Source: Sphingomonas jeddahensis (GTDB taxonomy: Bacteria; Pseudomonadota; Alphaproteobacteria; Sphingomonadales; Sphingomonadaceae). Taken from it: a stretch of 64,000 nucleotides of DNA. The notes beneath the pieces were generated by a model. The model was not told the DNA's origin. It worked only from the letters and a program-made list of their open reading frames with translations, and ran no database searches. Made by a program: the position numbers and the translations under genes. The stretch lies in contig NZ_MPSB01000002.1 in the NCBI RefSeq assembly GCF_001981525.1, positions 62,001-126,000 of the forward strand, in the 5' to 3' direction. Of this stretch, positions 25,804-36,007 are shown piece after piece (position 1 is the stretch's first letter; the number at the start of each line of letters is the position of its first letter).

Positions 25804-26404
25804 GCTTAAGTGCCTACGAGAAGTTTCATGTTCCTGCCTTTGTCGCTGCCAATCGCCCTGGCACGCTAGCCAAGCGCATTGTCGAACGTGCTTCGAGCGT
25901 TAGGCACAGGTTCTCAACATCGCTCGACAATCCCCCAGGGTGGCGAACAGATGCTTTAAACCAGTTCGACAACACGAAGCGGCCGAGCGACCAACCAATC
26001 ACACGATGGGCATAGCCCATGATTACGCAGCGACATGCCGCCGCGCCAAGTTCCGGTTCGGGGCTGTCCCGAGAACGCTGTGCACGTAGTGCAGAGCGAG
26101 CAGTCCGCCCATCTTCCGGCCATTCTCTCGAAGACCAGCACCTATTGGCGGGTTACGGGAAAGAAAGCGTCCGCCGCGCCCATACGGCCGCCGCCGAGTA
26201 TATTCACATCGAAGCTGGCGCACCTGACACGAAAAGCGATGTGCGGCTGGATCAGTGGCGCGGGCTCGATCCGTTCGGCCGAGCGGTCCGCTCTCCGGCC
26301 TTCCGCCGGTGGGTTTCGACGTGGAACAGGACGGCGCCAAACGGCTCTACGCGGTTCGCTATTGCCGGTTCGACAAGGGCGGACATCGGCGGGGAGCCGC
26401 CCGA
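25804..26404. other. Gene-poor interval between terminator and globin gene
   Basis: About 600 bp with overlapping short ORFs on both strands, none with recognisable motifs, good start context or a signal peptide. An inverted repeat with 11-nt arms (ATTGTCGAACG near 25880 and CGCTCGACAAT near 25921) is present. The stretch could be decayed coding DNA or an old insertion site. I see no supportable gene. Confidence 0.5.
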
Positions 26405-26788
26405 TCATGCGGTGTGCCTCTCGCGGTAGAATTGAACGCCCAACTGGAGGCTCTCCGCAATTCGAGCCGCCTTATCCTGGACGGACGCCGCCAATTCCGG
26501 CGAAAGGATTTCTTCGCTAGTCTGCTTCCACAGATCGAGCCAGCGGCCGAAGTTCTCGGATGTCATGTGCCGTTCGTGCCGCACATGTGCCACCATCGGC
26601 TGCCCTTTGTAGCGACCGCTGGTCAGCATCACGGACGACCAGAATGCCTGTAGCTTCTCCAGATGATGCGGCCAATCCTCGACCGCGCCGTCGAAGATCG
26701 GCCCGAGCACCGCGTCCTGCCGAACTCGGGCGTAAAAGGCGGGAACCAGCTTGATTATATCGGCTTCGGTGATTTGGTTGCTTTTCAT
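26405..26788 (-). CDS. Group III truncated haemoglobin
   Basis: The 127-aa protein matches group III truncated globins: LVPAFYARVRQDAVLGPIF with Tyr19 at B10, DWPHHLEKLQAFWSSVML, GRYKGQPM, a His-rich F-helix region (HERHMTSENF) and GRWLDLWKQT with conserved Trp. Related Ctb of Campylobacter binds O2 tightly and is linked to microaerobic and nitrosative stress. It begins 4 nt after the end of the upstream globin gene, so the two are co-transcribed with the alternative oxidase gene. Confidence 0.93.
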   Translation of the reverse strand: MKSNQITEADIIKLVPAFYARVRQDAVLGPIFDGAVEDWPHHLEKLQAFWSSVMLTSGRYKGQPMVAHVRHERHMTSENFGRWLDLWKQTSEEILSPELAASVQDKAARIAESLQLGVQFYRERHTA

Positions 26789-26792
26789 GATA

Positions 26793-27242
26793 TCAGGCCG
26801 CTTTTGCGCTCTGATAGGCTTGCGCTTCGGCGGCGATCAGGATGTCGGCCAGCATCCAATAGGCTTCGCCCCATGCGGCGAGCACAGCGTCGGTCGCGAC
26901 CTCCTCACCCAGTACGTCGCGGATTGCTGGTAGCAGCGCCGCCGCGACATGGGGATAGTGCTCCTGCTTCACTCCCGTTTGCACGTGCCGCGTCACCATA
27001 CGATCAACCGCTGAGCCCAGGTTCTGGAGCTTGTCGATATTCTTGGCGTAAGCGAGGATGGCGCCCGCCAGCCGCTTCGGCTGCTCGCCGCTGTCCTGCG
27101 CGGCGCGATCGAACATTGCCTCGATTTCGGGGTTCTGGAACAGCCTGTCATACATGGCGGTGGTGATGGCCAAACCATGTTTCTCGAGGGCGGGGGCCGT
27201 GGCTTTGACGATAGCCATGACTTCGGCTGAGATGCTGCGCAT
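26793..27242 (-). CDS. Single-domain flavohemoglobin-type globin
   Basis: The 149-aa globin resembles the haem domain of Hmp without the reductase part. It has Tyr31 (B10, AMYDRLFQNPE), Gln54 (E7, GEQPKRLAGAI) and proximal His86 (RHVQTGV), then EHYPHVAAALLPAI and AWGEAYWMLADILI. Tyr-B10 plus Gln-E7 is the pocket of globins that turn NO and O2 into nitrate. A separate reductase would be needed. It lies between the alternative oxidase and the truncated haemoglobin on the same strand (57-bp and 4-bp gaps). Confidence 0.92.
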   Translation of the reverse strand: MRSISAEVMAIVKATAPALEKHGLAITTAMYDRLFQNPEIEAMFDRAAQDSGEQPKRLAGAILAYAKNIDKLQNLGSAVDRMVTRHVQTGVKQEHYPHVAAALLPAIRDVLGEEVATDAVLAAWGEAYWMLADILIAAEAQAYQSAKAA

Positions 27243-27299
27243 TGGAAGGGCTCCATTGAGAAAATGGGGCGCGGCTGGCTCTCCGCGCCCGAAGAGAGT

Positions 27300-27989
27300 T
27301 CAGGCTGCCTTCTTCCAGATAGGCTCCAGTGCGACGTGCGGTGGGCAGGCGGCGACTTCACCGCTTGGCAGGCCGCCCAGCTCATTGGCGAAGCCGTGGT
27401 TCACGTCCCGGTGATGTGCTTCGTCGGCGCGGACCACCAATACCACGTCGCGCAGCATCGCGTCTTCAGGCAGGTTCCAATAGCTCTTGGCGATCTGTGG
27501 TGCCGGGACGTTCTCGCTGCGGCCCTCATCGATCTCAGCCAGATAGTGAGTGTAGCTGATCACCGCCTCTTCCTCGAAATAGCCGACGACCCGGTGCGCG
27601 GTCTTGGAGCTGACGAGATAGAGGGCAAAGAAGAACAGGTAGAACACCCATTGCACGCCGATGATCACCGCGCGCTCGAACCAGGTGGGCTTGGCGATCT
27701 CGATGAAGGTCATCAGATGCATGCGCTCATTCTCGGCCTCGTCCATGAGCGTTTTGATCCAGCCCTTGTCGTCGCACATGCGGCGCAGGCAGGCGAGATG
27801 GTTGATCGTCGCGCCAACCATCCCGGGCACCGCCGCAACGGTCTCGAGGACAACGGCGCGGTGGCCGTAGCGCTCGGCGAAGAAGGTGTCGGCGGTCCAG
27901 CGCAGCATCTTCGTGAACCCGTAGGCGATCCGGTCGGAGACGCCCTTGGGCTGGTGGTGGACACCGAGGTCGATGAACGGTGGGGTCAT
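27300..27989 (-). CDS. aox: Alternative oxidase (cyanide-insensitive ubiquinol oxidase)
   Basis: The 229-aa di-iron oxidase has all four AOX ligand motifs: LET (Glu49), NERMHL (Glu88, His91), FEEEA (139-141) and RADEAHH (Glu190, His193). Hydrophobic helices around 50-70 and 105-127 suit the monotopic membrane-bound fold. It oxidises ubiquinol and reduces O2 to water without pumping protons, and is resistant to cyanide and NO. ATG at 27989 is chosen for the GGAGAA just upstream; an in-frame TTG extends 7 codons further. It heads a minus-strand operon with two globins and is divergent from a FixL/FixJ-type pair. Confidence 0.96.
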   Translation of the reverse strand: MTPPFIDLGVHHQPKGVSDRIAYGFTKMLRWTADTFFAERYGHRAVVLETVAAVPGMVGATINHLACLRRMCDDKGWIKTLMDEAENERMHLMTFIEIAKPTWFERAVIIGVQWVFYLFFFALYLVSSKTAHRVVGYFEEEAVISYTHYLAEIDEGRSENVPAPQIAKSYWNLPEDAMLRDVVLVVRADEAHHRDVNHGFANELGGLPSGEVAACPPHVALEPIWKKAA

Positions 27990-28139
27990 GGCAGTTCTCC
28001 GATAAACCAAGCGTTTGACGTTGCACCGCGTCTATGCCGCTCAGCCCGGTCCTGAAATTTCGATGTTGTCCCTACCGTGCCTACCCTAAGGGATTTACCG
28101 GAGGTGGGTTGGCGGCGTGGCACAGGGCATGACGGAAGC

Positions 28140-29648
28140 GTGAGTCCAAAGCGATACCTCTCGCGGCACACGATGCTGCCGTCGCCGCCGCTGCTCGCCA
28201 CCCTGGCGCTGGCCTTGCTTGCCATCGCGCTCGGCGCAGGCGTGCGAATTGCCTTCGCCGCGGAGCTGGGACAACGGGCGACGTACATCTTCTTCGTTCC
28301 GGGCGTCGTCGTCGCGAGCGCACTTTCCGGCCTGCGCGCCGGGGTGGCGGCCAGTCTGGCCGGCGCAGCGGCGGGGCTGTGGTGTGATCGCATGATCGGC
28401 CCGGTCGCCGCGCCGAGCCTGATCGCCGCCGGAGCGTTCGTGGTGATCGGATGCGCGGTGGCGCTGGGTGGCGAATGGTTCCAGCGCGCACGTGCAGAGG
28501 CGGAAAGCGTCACCGAGGGACTCGCACGTCGCGAGGCACATCTGCGCTCGCTGCTGGACACGGTGCCCGATGCGATCGTGGTGATCGACGATCGGGGCCT
28601 GGTCCGCGATTTCAGCCCCGCCGCCGAACGCATGTTCGGCTGGGACACGGATGAGATCCGCGGCCACAACGTTAGTATGCTGATGCCCGATCCGTATCGC
28701 AGCGCCCATGACGACTATCTTCAGCGCTATTATCGCACCGGCGAGAAAAGGATCATCGGCAAGGGAAGAGTGGTGGTCGGCCAGCGAAGAGACGGTTCCA
28801 CCTTTCCGCTGGAGCTTGCGGTCGGCGAGATGAACGTGGGCGGCCTGCGTCATTTCACGGGTTTCATCCGCGACCTCACTGAACGCCAGCAGGCCGAGGC
28901 GCGCCTGCAAGAATTGCAGAACGAACTGATCCATGTGTCGCGGCTCACTGCGCTGGGTGAGATGGCGTCGGCACTGGCGCACGAACTGAACCAGCCGCTG
29001 TCTGCGATCACCAATTACCTCAAGGGCAGCCGCATGTTGCTCGCGCGCGCGGATACTCCGCTGGACCGCATCGCGGATGCCGTCGAGCGGGCTGGTGAAC
29101 AGGCGCTACGCGCTGGCGACATCATCCGTCGCCTGCGCGAGTTCGTGGCGCGCGGCGAGACGGAGCGGTCGGTCGAGAGCCTTCCTAAGCTGGTGGAAGA
29201 GGCGAGCGCGCTGGCGCTGGTCGGCGCGAAGGAGCACGGCATCCGGGTGCAATTCGAATTCAGCCCCGACGTCGATCTCGTGCTCGCCGACAAGGTGCAG
29301 GTCCAGCAAGTCGTGCTCAACTTGGTGCGCAACGCCGTCGATGCCATGACCGGGATGGACGGAGAGCGTCGCGAACTCAGGATCGCGATCACGCCGGCCG
29401 TCAACAACATGGCGCAGGTTACGGTAGCGGACACCGGCCCGGGGATCGAGCCGGAAGTCGCCGAGCGGCTCTTCCAGCCGTTCATCACCACCAAGCGCAC
29501 AGGCATGGGCGTCGGCCTGTCGATCTCTCGGACGATCATCGAGGCGCATGGCGGGCATATCTGGGCGGGCGCCAATGACAGCGGCGGCGCATTGTTCGGC
29601 TTCACGCTGCAGCAGATGGGACAGGAGGAACTCTACGATGGCGAGTGA
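28140..29648 (+). CDS. fixL: FixL-like membrane sensor kinase with haem-binding PAS
   Basis: The protein has 502 aa. N-terminal hydrophobic segments (about 15-112) form a membrane domain like that of FixL. A PAS domain follows (about 132-250) with [17 protein letters not shown] and [20 protein letters not shown]. His190 lines up with the haem-ligating His of rhizobial FixL, and Arg210 with the arginine that senses bound O2. The kinase core has His281 ([13 protein letters not shown]), [18 protein letters not shown] and [12 protein letters not shown]. In the family, O2 binding to haem shuts the kinase off. The start is uncertain: GTG 28104, GTG 28140 and ATG 28173 are all possible. It overlaps fixJ by 11 nt and is divergent from the alternative oxidase operon, its likely target. 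Confidence 0.88.
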   Translation: MSPKRYLSRHTMLPSPPLLATLALALLAIALGAGVRIAFAAELGQRATYIFFVPGVVVASALSGLRAGVAASLAGAAAGLWCDRMIGPVAAPSLIAAGAFVVIGCAVALGGEWFQRARAEAESVTEGLARREAHLRSLLDTVPDAIVVIDDRGLVRDFSPAAERMFGWDTDEIRGHNVSMLMPDPYRSAHDDYLQRYYRTGEKRIIGKGRVVVGQRRDGSTFPLELAVGEMNVGGLRHFTGFIRDLTERQQAEARLQELQNELIHVSRLTALGEMASALAHELNQPLSAITNYLKGSRMLLARADTPLDRIADAVERAGEQALRAGDIIRRLREFVARGETERSVESLPKLVEEASALALVGAKEHGIRVQFEFSPDVDLVLADKVQVQQVVLNLVRNAVDAMTGMDGERRELRIAITPAVNNMAQVTVADTGPGIEPEVAERLFQPFITTKRTGMGVGLSISRTIIEAHGGHIWAGANDSGGALFGFTLQQMGQEELYDGE

Positions 29649-30249
29649 ACCGATTGTCTATGTGATCGACGACGACGGCGCCGCGCGGCATTCGCTGGAG
29701 TTCCTGCTGGACTGCGCGGGTATCCGCGTCCGCTCCTTTGTATCCGCCGACGCCTTCCTTGCGGCGTCGCCCCCGCTTGCCGGCGCATGCGTCGTCACCG
29801 ATGTGCGCATGCCGGGACGAAGCGGTATCGAGCTTGTCGAGGAGATGCACCGGCGCGGGGCCGAGGTGCCGGTGATCGTAATCACTGGCCATGCCGATGT
29901 CCCGCTTGCGATCCAGGCAATGCACGCAGGCGTAGCGGACTTCATCGAAAAGCCCTTTGACGACGAGGTCATGCTCGCCGCGATTCGCAAGGCGCTCGCG
30001 CGGCAGGCGGGCAGCGAAGCGGCGCACGCGGAGCGGCAGATGATTGCCGATCGCATCGCCAGCCTGAGCGGGCGCGAGCGGGAGGTCATGGGGGGGCTGG
30101 CCAAGGGCGAGGCGAACAAGGCGATCGCTTATGATCTTGGCATCAGCGCGCGCACGGTCGAGGTCTATCGGGCCAACGTGATGATGAAGATGCAGGCCAA
30201 GACGTTGTCGGACCTCGTGCGAATGGTGACGGTGGCGCGACTGGATTGA
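29638..30249 (+). CDS. fixJ: FixJ-family response regulator (REC-LuxR HTH)
   Basis: The 203-aa protein has a receiver (1-120) with the acidic pocket [16 protein letters not shown], phosphoacceptor Asp55 ([10 protein letters not shown]), [17 protein letters not shown] and [10 protein letters not shown] LuxR-type helix-turn-helix follows (about 140-200: [36 protein letters not shown]). AGGAGGA precedes the ATG. The start lies inside the end of fixL, giving tight coupling. It should bind DNA when phosphorylated. The closest target by position is the shared aox/fixL intergenic region, where CCTACC occurs twice at 9-nt spacing (28071 and 28080), a weak operator candidate. Confidence 0.92.
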   Translation: MASEPIVYVIDDDGAARHSLEFLLDCAGIRVRSFVSADAFLAASPPLAGACVVTDVRMPGRSGIELVEEMHRRGAEVPVIVITGHADVPLAIQAMHAGVADFIEKPFDDEVMLAAIRKALARQAGSEAAHAERQMIADRIASLSGREREVMGGLAKGEANKAIAYDLGISARTVEVYRANVMMKMQAKTLSDLVRMVTVARLD

Positions 30250-30327
30250 ACGGGAGAACCGTGTGCTTGCCTCAGTGCGCTGTGCGTCTGCGTCGAGGTT
30301 CCCAGCGCTTTCTCGAACGGCCAATTT

Positions 30328-30404
<77 letters not shown>

Positions 30405-30450
30405 CTGGAAGAAAGCGCCTAGCAGCGCCGGACGCGCAGCGCTAGTCCCC

Positions 30451-30825
30451 TCAACGTTTCGCCAGTGTGACCGGCTGGAACGGCGCGAGGCCGCAACTCG
30501 CACCGCGCATAAGCGGTGCCGACTGGAGCACCGTGATGATGTCCTGCGCGCATAATCGGCTCAGCGAAGTGGCGTAGCTAAAGCGACGCTCCAGGCCGAG
30601 TTGCGGGCAAGGCTGGTCCAGGGTGACCCGATAGTAGCGGCGGCCATTCATGCGGAAGTCAATCACGCGATCGTTGCGGACCAGGCTTTCGCGGATCCCA
30701 CGGATCGGGATGCAGCTCTGCGGCTTCCCGGCTGGCACCGCGGCGGGAACGGCATTACGATCTCGCCCCGCGCCAGGAGCAGCGAGCAGCGCAGTGGCGA
30801 GCGCGAGGGGGAACAGGATGCGCAT
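30451..30825 (-). CDS. Small secreted protein, DUF6491-like
   Basis: The 124-aa protein has a signal peptide (MRILFPLALATALLAAPGAG) and four cysteines in SCIPIRGIRESLV, DQPCPQLGLERRF, RLCAQDIITVLQ and GASCGLAPF. The spacing suggests two disulfides in a periplasmic fold. The pattern resembles the DUF6491 group of small proteobacterial exported proteins; the family name is my recollection, not a search result. It sits alone between tRNA-Arg and dnaJ. Function unknown. Confidence 0.72.
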   Translation of the reverse strand: MRILFPLALATALLAAPGAGRDRNAVPAAVPAGKPQSCIPIRGIRESLVRNDRVIDFRMNGRRYYRVTLDQPCPQLGLERRFSYATSLSRLCAQDIITVLQSAPLMRGASCGLAPFQPVTLAKR

Positions 30826-30863
30826 TTGATCTTCTCCTAAGCCCCCACAACGCTCAAACTTAC

Positions 30864-31982
30864 CTATTCTCCCGCAAATGCGCTCTTCAATCGCGAGAAA
30901 AAGCCCTGGCTGTCAGGGCACTCGTCGCCGGTTTCCGTTTCGCGGAACTCCTCCAACAAGGCGCGCTGACGCGTGCTGAGGCGTCGCGGCGTCTCGACGT
31001 CGATCTGCACGACGAGGTCGCCGAAGCCCCTGCCCTGCAATACCGGCATGCCGGCGCCGCGCTGCCGCAGCTGCTTGCCCGACTGGATGCCGGCGGGGAT
31101 GCGCAATTCGTGATTGCGACCGTCCAGGCCCGGGATGGTCAGCGATCCGCCGAGCGCCGCCGTGGTGAAACTGATCGGCGCGCGGGCGAACAAGGTCGTG
31201 CCTTCACGCTCGAACAGCTGGTGCCGCTTGACGTGGAGGAAGATGTAGAGGTCCCCCGCCGGTGCGCCGCGCGCGCCCGCCTCACCCTCGCCCGTCATCC
31301 GCACGCGGGTGCCCTCGTCCACGCCGGGCGGGATATCGACCTTGAGCGTCTTGGTTCGTTCGACGCGGCCATCGCCGCGGCAGTCCGGACACGGGTCGTC
31401 GATCACCTGGCCAGAGCCGTTGCATACCGGACAGGCACGCTCGACCACGAAGAAGCCCTGCTGCGCACGCACCTTGCCGTGGCCGTTGCACGTATTGCAC
31501 GCATGCGGCCGGCTGCCGGGCCGCGCGCCCGATCCGTCGCAGCTCTCGCACGCGGCGGTAACGTCGACGGTGATCTCCGCAGACTTGCCGTGGAACGCCT
31601 CCTCGAGGCTGATCTCCATGTCGTAGCGAAGGTCGGCGCCGCGGCGCACCTGCTGGCGGCCACCCGCACGGCCGCCCATGAACTCGCCGAACACGCTTTC
31701 GAAGATGTCGGAAAAGCCGGAGAAGTCCTGGCTGTGCCCGCCACCGCCGCCACCGTTGCGGAAGGCGGCATGGCCGAAGCGGTCGTAAGCGGCACGCTTC
31801 TGCGGGTCCTTGAGGCAATCGTAAGCCTCACTGACCGCCTTGAACTTCGCCTCTGAATCCTTGCACCCGGCATTCTTGTCCGGGTGATATTTCATCGCGA
31901 GCTTGCGGTATGCGGACTTGATCGTGCCCGCGTCCGCGGTGCGCTCGACCTCCAGAAGCTCGTAAAAATCGACTTCGGTCAT
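30864..31982 (-). CDS. dnaJ: Chaperone co-factor DnaJ (Hsp40)
   Basis: The 372-aa type I J-protein has the J-domain (1-70) with FYELLEVERTADAGTIKSAYRKLAMKYHPDKN containing HPD. A Gly/Phe-rich linker (GGGGGGHSQDF) follows, then four CxxCxGxG zinc repeats (CESCDGSG, CNTCNGHG, CPVCNGSG, CPDCRGDG), two substrate-binding beta domains and a C-terminal end. It delivers unfolded clients to DnaK and stimulates its ATPase. It lies 142 bp behind dnaK on the same strand, with a palindromic repeat between them. Confidence 0.98.
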   Translation of the reverse strand: MTEVDFYELLEVERTADAGTIKSAYRKLAMKYHPDKNAGCKDSEAKFKAVSEAYDCLKDPQKRAAYDRFGHAAFRNGGGGGGHSQDFSGFSDIFESVFGEFMGGRAGGRQQVRRGADLRYDMEISLEEAFHGKSAEITVDVTAACESCDGSGARPGSRPHACNTCNGHGKVRAQQGFFVVERACPVCNGSGQVIDDPCPDCRGDGRVERTKTLKVDIPPGVDEGTRVRMTGEGEAGARGAPAGDLYIFLHVKRHQLFEREGTTLFARAPISFTTAALGGSLTIPGLDGRNHELRIPAGIQSGKQLRQRGAGMPVLQGRGFGDLVVQIDVETPRRLSTRQRALLEEFRETETGDECPDSQGFFSRLKSAFAGE

Positions 31983-31995
31983 CGGGACCTCATAG

Positions 31996-32116
31996 CCCTC
32001 TCCTCTCGAGGGAGAGGGTTGGGGGAGAGGCAGCAATCAGAACCGACCCGTCCCGCACTGCCCCTCTCCCGCCTTAACTTCGTTCGGCTGCCCTCTCCCC
32101 GCCAGCGGGGAGAGGG
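31996..32116. repeat. Palindromic repeat pair in the dnaK-dnaJ gap
   Basis: Two self-complementary blocks, CCCTCTCC-containing hairpins at 31996-32018 and 32091-32116, fill the dnaK-dnaJ spacer. The same CCCTCTCC/GGAGAGGG type occurs at 44872-44980. The structure could attenuate read-through from dnaK to dnaJ or protect the dnaK mRNA 3' end. Confidence 0.75.
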
Positions 32117-32124
32117 CGCGTGCC

Positions 32125-34035
<1,911 letters not shown>

Positions 34036-34116
34036 GAGTGCTCTTCTAGCCCCTGCTTGAACGTAAGACGTGAGCGGCTTCGCCCCGTTACGGCAACGAA
34101 ACCGCGTTGATGGAGC

Positions 34117-34147
34117 CGGATATAGGTGGCCGGTGTCTTGCCGCAAG
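34117..34147 (-). promoter_or_regulatory. RpoH (sigma-32) heat-shock promoter for dnaK
   Basis: On the minus strand, CTTG (34147-34144) is followed after exactly 17 nt by CCTATATCCG (34126-34117). This matches the alphaproteobacterial heat-shock consensus CTTG-N17/18-CYTATNTNNG at every defined base. It lies 82 bp upstream of the dnaK start codon. The CTTG is part of a perfect palindrome, GTGTCTTG-CCG-CAAGACAC (34133-34151). Confidence 0.85.
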
Positions 34148-34196
34148 ACACGTGGCGGCGTAGCGGCATGCGCGTCATCTTGCCGGAGGATGCCTC

Positions 34197-34646
34197 ATGT
34201 TTCGCTTTGCCGCTTCGCTTCTTGCCACCGCTACCGTGCTATCGGGCTGTGCGCAGGAGAAGCAGCTATACATCAGCGATGCCTGGGTGCGGCTCGCTGC
34301 CGTGGAAGGCAGGCCGGCGGCGGGATATTTCACCATCCACGGCGGGCCGGCGGATGCCACGCTGGTGAGCGTGTCAACCGACGTGGCCACGCGCACCGAA
34401 TTGCATGAATCGCGCATGACGCACAGCGGCGGCATGGCGATGGATTCCCTCCGGCAAGTGCCGGTGCCCGCCCTGAAGCAGGTACGCTTCGCCCCCGGTG
34501 GCAAGCACGCCATGCTGTTCAATCTCAATCCCGTGGTGAAGCCGGGCGGCACGCTGACCTTCACTTTCACCTTCGCCGACGCCACGCGGATCCAGCAGAA
34601 TGCCCGGGTGATCGCAGCCGGCGATCCCGCACCCACAAAGAACTGA
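34197..34646 (+). CDS. Periplasmic copper chaperone, PCu(A)C family lipoprotein
   Basis: The 149-aa protein has a lipoprotein signal with lipobox LSGC (Cys18) and the PCuAC core ISDAWVRLAAVEGRPAAGYFTIHGG. Copper ligands are in ELHESRM, GGMAMD and the final KHAML (H...M...H-x-M pattern). It carries Cu(I) to the Cu(A) or Cu(B) site of cytochrome oxidase in the periplasm. GGAGG precedes the ATG. It is divergent from dnaK, with which it shares the upstream region. No SCO or oxidase genes are adjacent. Confidence 0.92.
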   Translation: MFRFAASLLATATVLSGCAQEKQLYISDAWVRLAAVEGRPAAGYFTIHGGPADATLVSVSTDVATRTELHESRMTHSGGMAMDSLRQVPVPALKQVRFAPGGKHAMLFNLNPVVKPGGTLTFTFTFADATRIQQNARVIAAGDPAPTKN

Positions 34647-34727
34647 TACAAAGCGCCCGTCGAATCCGGCCAAGGCCAGCCAGAACGCGCTAAGCGGGAC
34701 GTAACCTTTGCTGCTCATAAGCGGCGC

Positions 34728-35456
34728 ATGGCCAAGCTTTACTCCTTCCTCTCTGACGGGCTGGTCCGGCGGTTCGAAGGGCGCAGTCCGCGCGAGATCG
34801 TCGGGCTCACGTTCAAGACCATCCGCCACGCCGCGCGGCGCGTCGGGCCAGCCGCCGCGCGCGAGCGGCGCGCCGATCAGGCCTTCGATCGGCAATGGGG
34901 GACTGATACGAGCGGCACCGTCAACCTTTCCGCCCTGAACGTAGCCCGCGATCGCGCGTTGCTGGGGTTCGGATATCAGGCAAGCAACGGGGTTGCGCTG
35001 CAACAAGCGCTTGGGCTGGCGGGGGTCAATCCTGCCGACTTCACGTTCATCGACTACGGATCGGGCAAGGGGCGAGTGGTGATGATCGCCACCGCCCTCG
35101 GCTTCGCCAGGGCAATCGGGGTCGAGTTCGCGCCGGAACTGCATCGGGTGGCGCTCGCCAACGCGGATCGCTTCCTGGCGGCTGGCGGTGCCGCGCAACG
35201 ATGCGACATGGTGTTGGGCGACGCGGGCAGCTACGTGCCACCGCCCGGCCCGTTATTCGCTTATATCTACAACAGCTTCGGGCCGCAGATCCTGCGTGAA
35301 GTGCTGCACCGCCTGGAACAGCGCGCCGCCGCCGGCGAAACGGTGATCGTCGTTTATGTCAATCCAAAGCACCGCGAGGCTTTCGAGGACAACGGACGCT
35401 GGCGGATTGAGGCGGAGGAGGGCGATTGGGTGATGTATCGCCCTGTCACTGCATAG
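34728..35456 (+). CDS. Class I SAM-dependent methyltransferase
   Basis: The 242-aa protein has a Rossmann-like core with FIDYGSGKGRVVMIATALG (motif I, about 105-125), AIGVEFAPELHRVALAN (motif II) and ILREVLHRLEQRAAAGETVIVVYVNP near the end. The DYGSGKGR form is seen in uncharacterised methyltransferases with a Dot1-like SAM fold. The substrate is unknown. The gene is followed 64 bp later by a metallopeptidase-like gene on the same strand, and the two may be co-transcribed. Confidence 0.82.
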   Translation: MAKLYSFLSDGLVRRFEGRSPREIVGLTFKTIRHAARRVGPAAARERRADQAFDRQWGTDTSGTVNLSALNVARDRALLGFGYQASNGVALQQALGLAGVNPADFTFIDYGSGKGRVVMIATALGFARAIGVEFAPELHRVALANADRFLAAGGAAQRCDMVLGDAGSYVPPPGPLFAYIYNSFGPQILREVLHRLEQRAAAGETVIVVYVNPKHREAFEDNGRWRIEAEEGDWVMYRPVTA

Positions 35457-35520
35457 ACGGACGTGTCGTCCTGAGGGCCGACATGCTGGATTGGCGGCCT
35501 GAACCACTTACCTAGTCGCC

Positions 35521-35976
35521 ATGACGATCAGAGGCCTGACCAGCGGCGAACGGGAACTCGCCCGATCAATCTACCGCAATGCGATCGATCTCGATCGGGT
35601 GGAGATAAGGCGTCGTCGCTGGTGGCCGCTCCAGCCCCGCAACGTCGTGATGGCGCCGCGCGGCCACGTCCACTTTCATCCGCACGACACCAACTGGAGC
35701 GAGGATTTCAGCCGCGAACATGGCGGTCTGCAAGGCCTGTTCCTGCATGAGCTTTGCCATGTCTGGCAACATCAGCAGGGCGTGTTCCTGCCGATCGCCC
35801 GGCATCCGTTCTGCCGCTATCACTACAGCTTCGTTCCGGGCTGGCCGCTAAAGCGATACGGGATCGAGCAGCAGGCCGAGATCGTTCGCCACGCTTTCCT
35901 TCTGCGCCAAGGGGCAACCGTTATTGGTGCCCCGCCGCTGAGCCAATACGAAAGCTTGCTGGCCGTCTTTCGTTGA
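35521..35976 (+). CDS. Putative zinc metallopeptidase-like protein (HELCH motif)
   Basis: The 151-aa protein contains GLFLHELCHVWQHQQG, an HExxH zinc motif inside a typical hydrophobic helix, and a later Glu in EQQAEIVRHAF that could be the third ligand of a gluzincin-like site. There is no signal peptide. Proteins of this type are often auto-annotated as vgr-related, a label that carries no functional evidence. It is small for a protease and may be a minimal metal-binding fold. Its substrate and role are unknown. It converges on gor. Confidence 0.7.
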   Translation: MTIRGLTSGERELARSIYRNAIDLDRVEIRRRRWWPLQPRNVVMAPRGHVHFHPHDTNWSEDFSREHGGLQGLFLHELCHVWQHQQGVFLPIARHPFCRYHYSFVPGWPLKRYGIEQQAEIVRHAFLLRQGATVIGAPPLSQYESLLAVFR

Positions 35977-36007
35977 GCGCAGCGCCAGCGTCTGATGCGG
36001 CTGGGCG

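Noticed and set aside
26023..26520. Overlapping ORFs on both strands in the gap before the globins
   Set aside because: No recognisable motif, poor start context and mutually exclusive frames; not called as genes.
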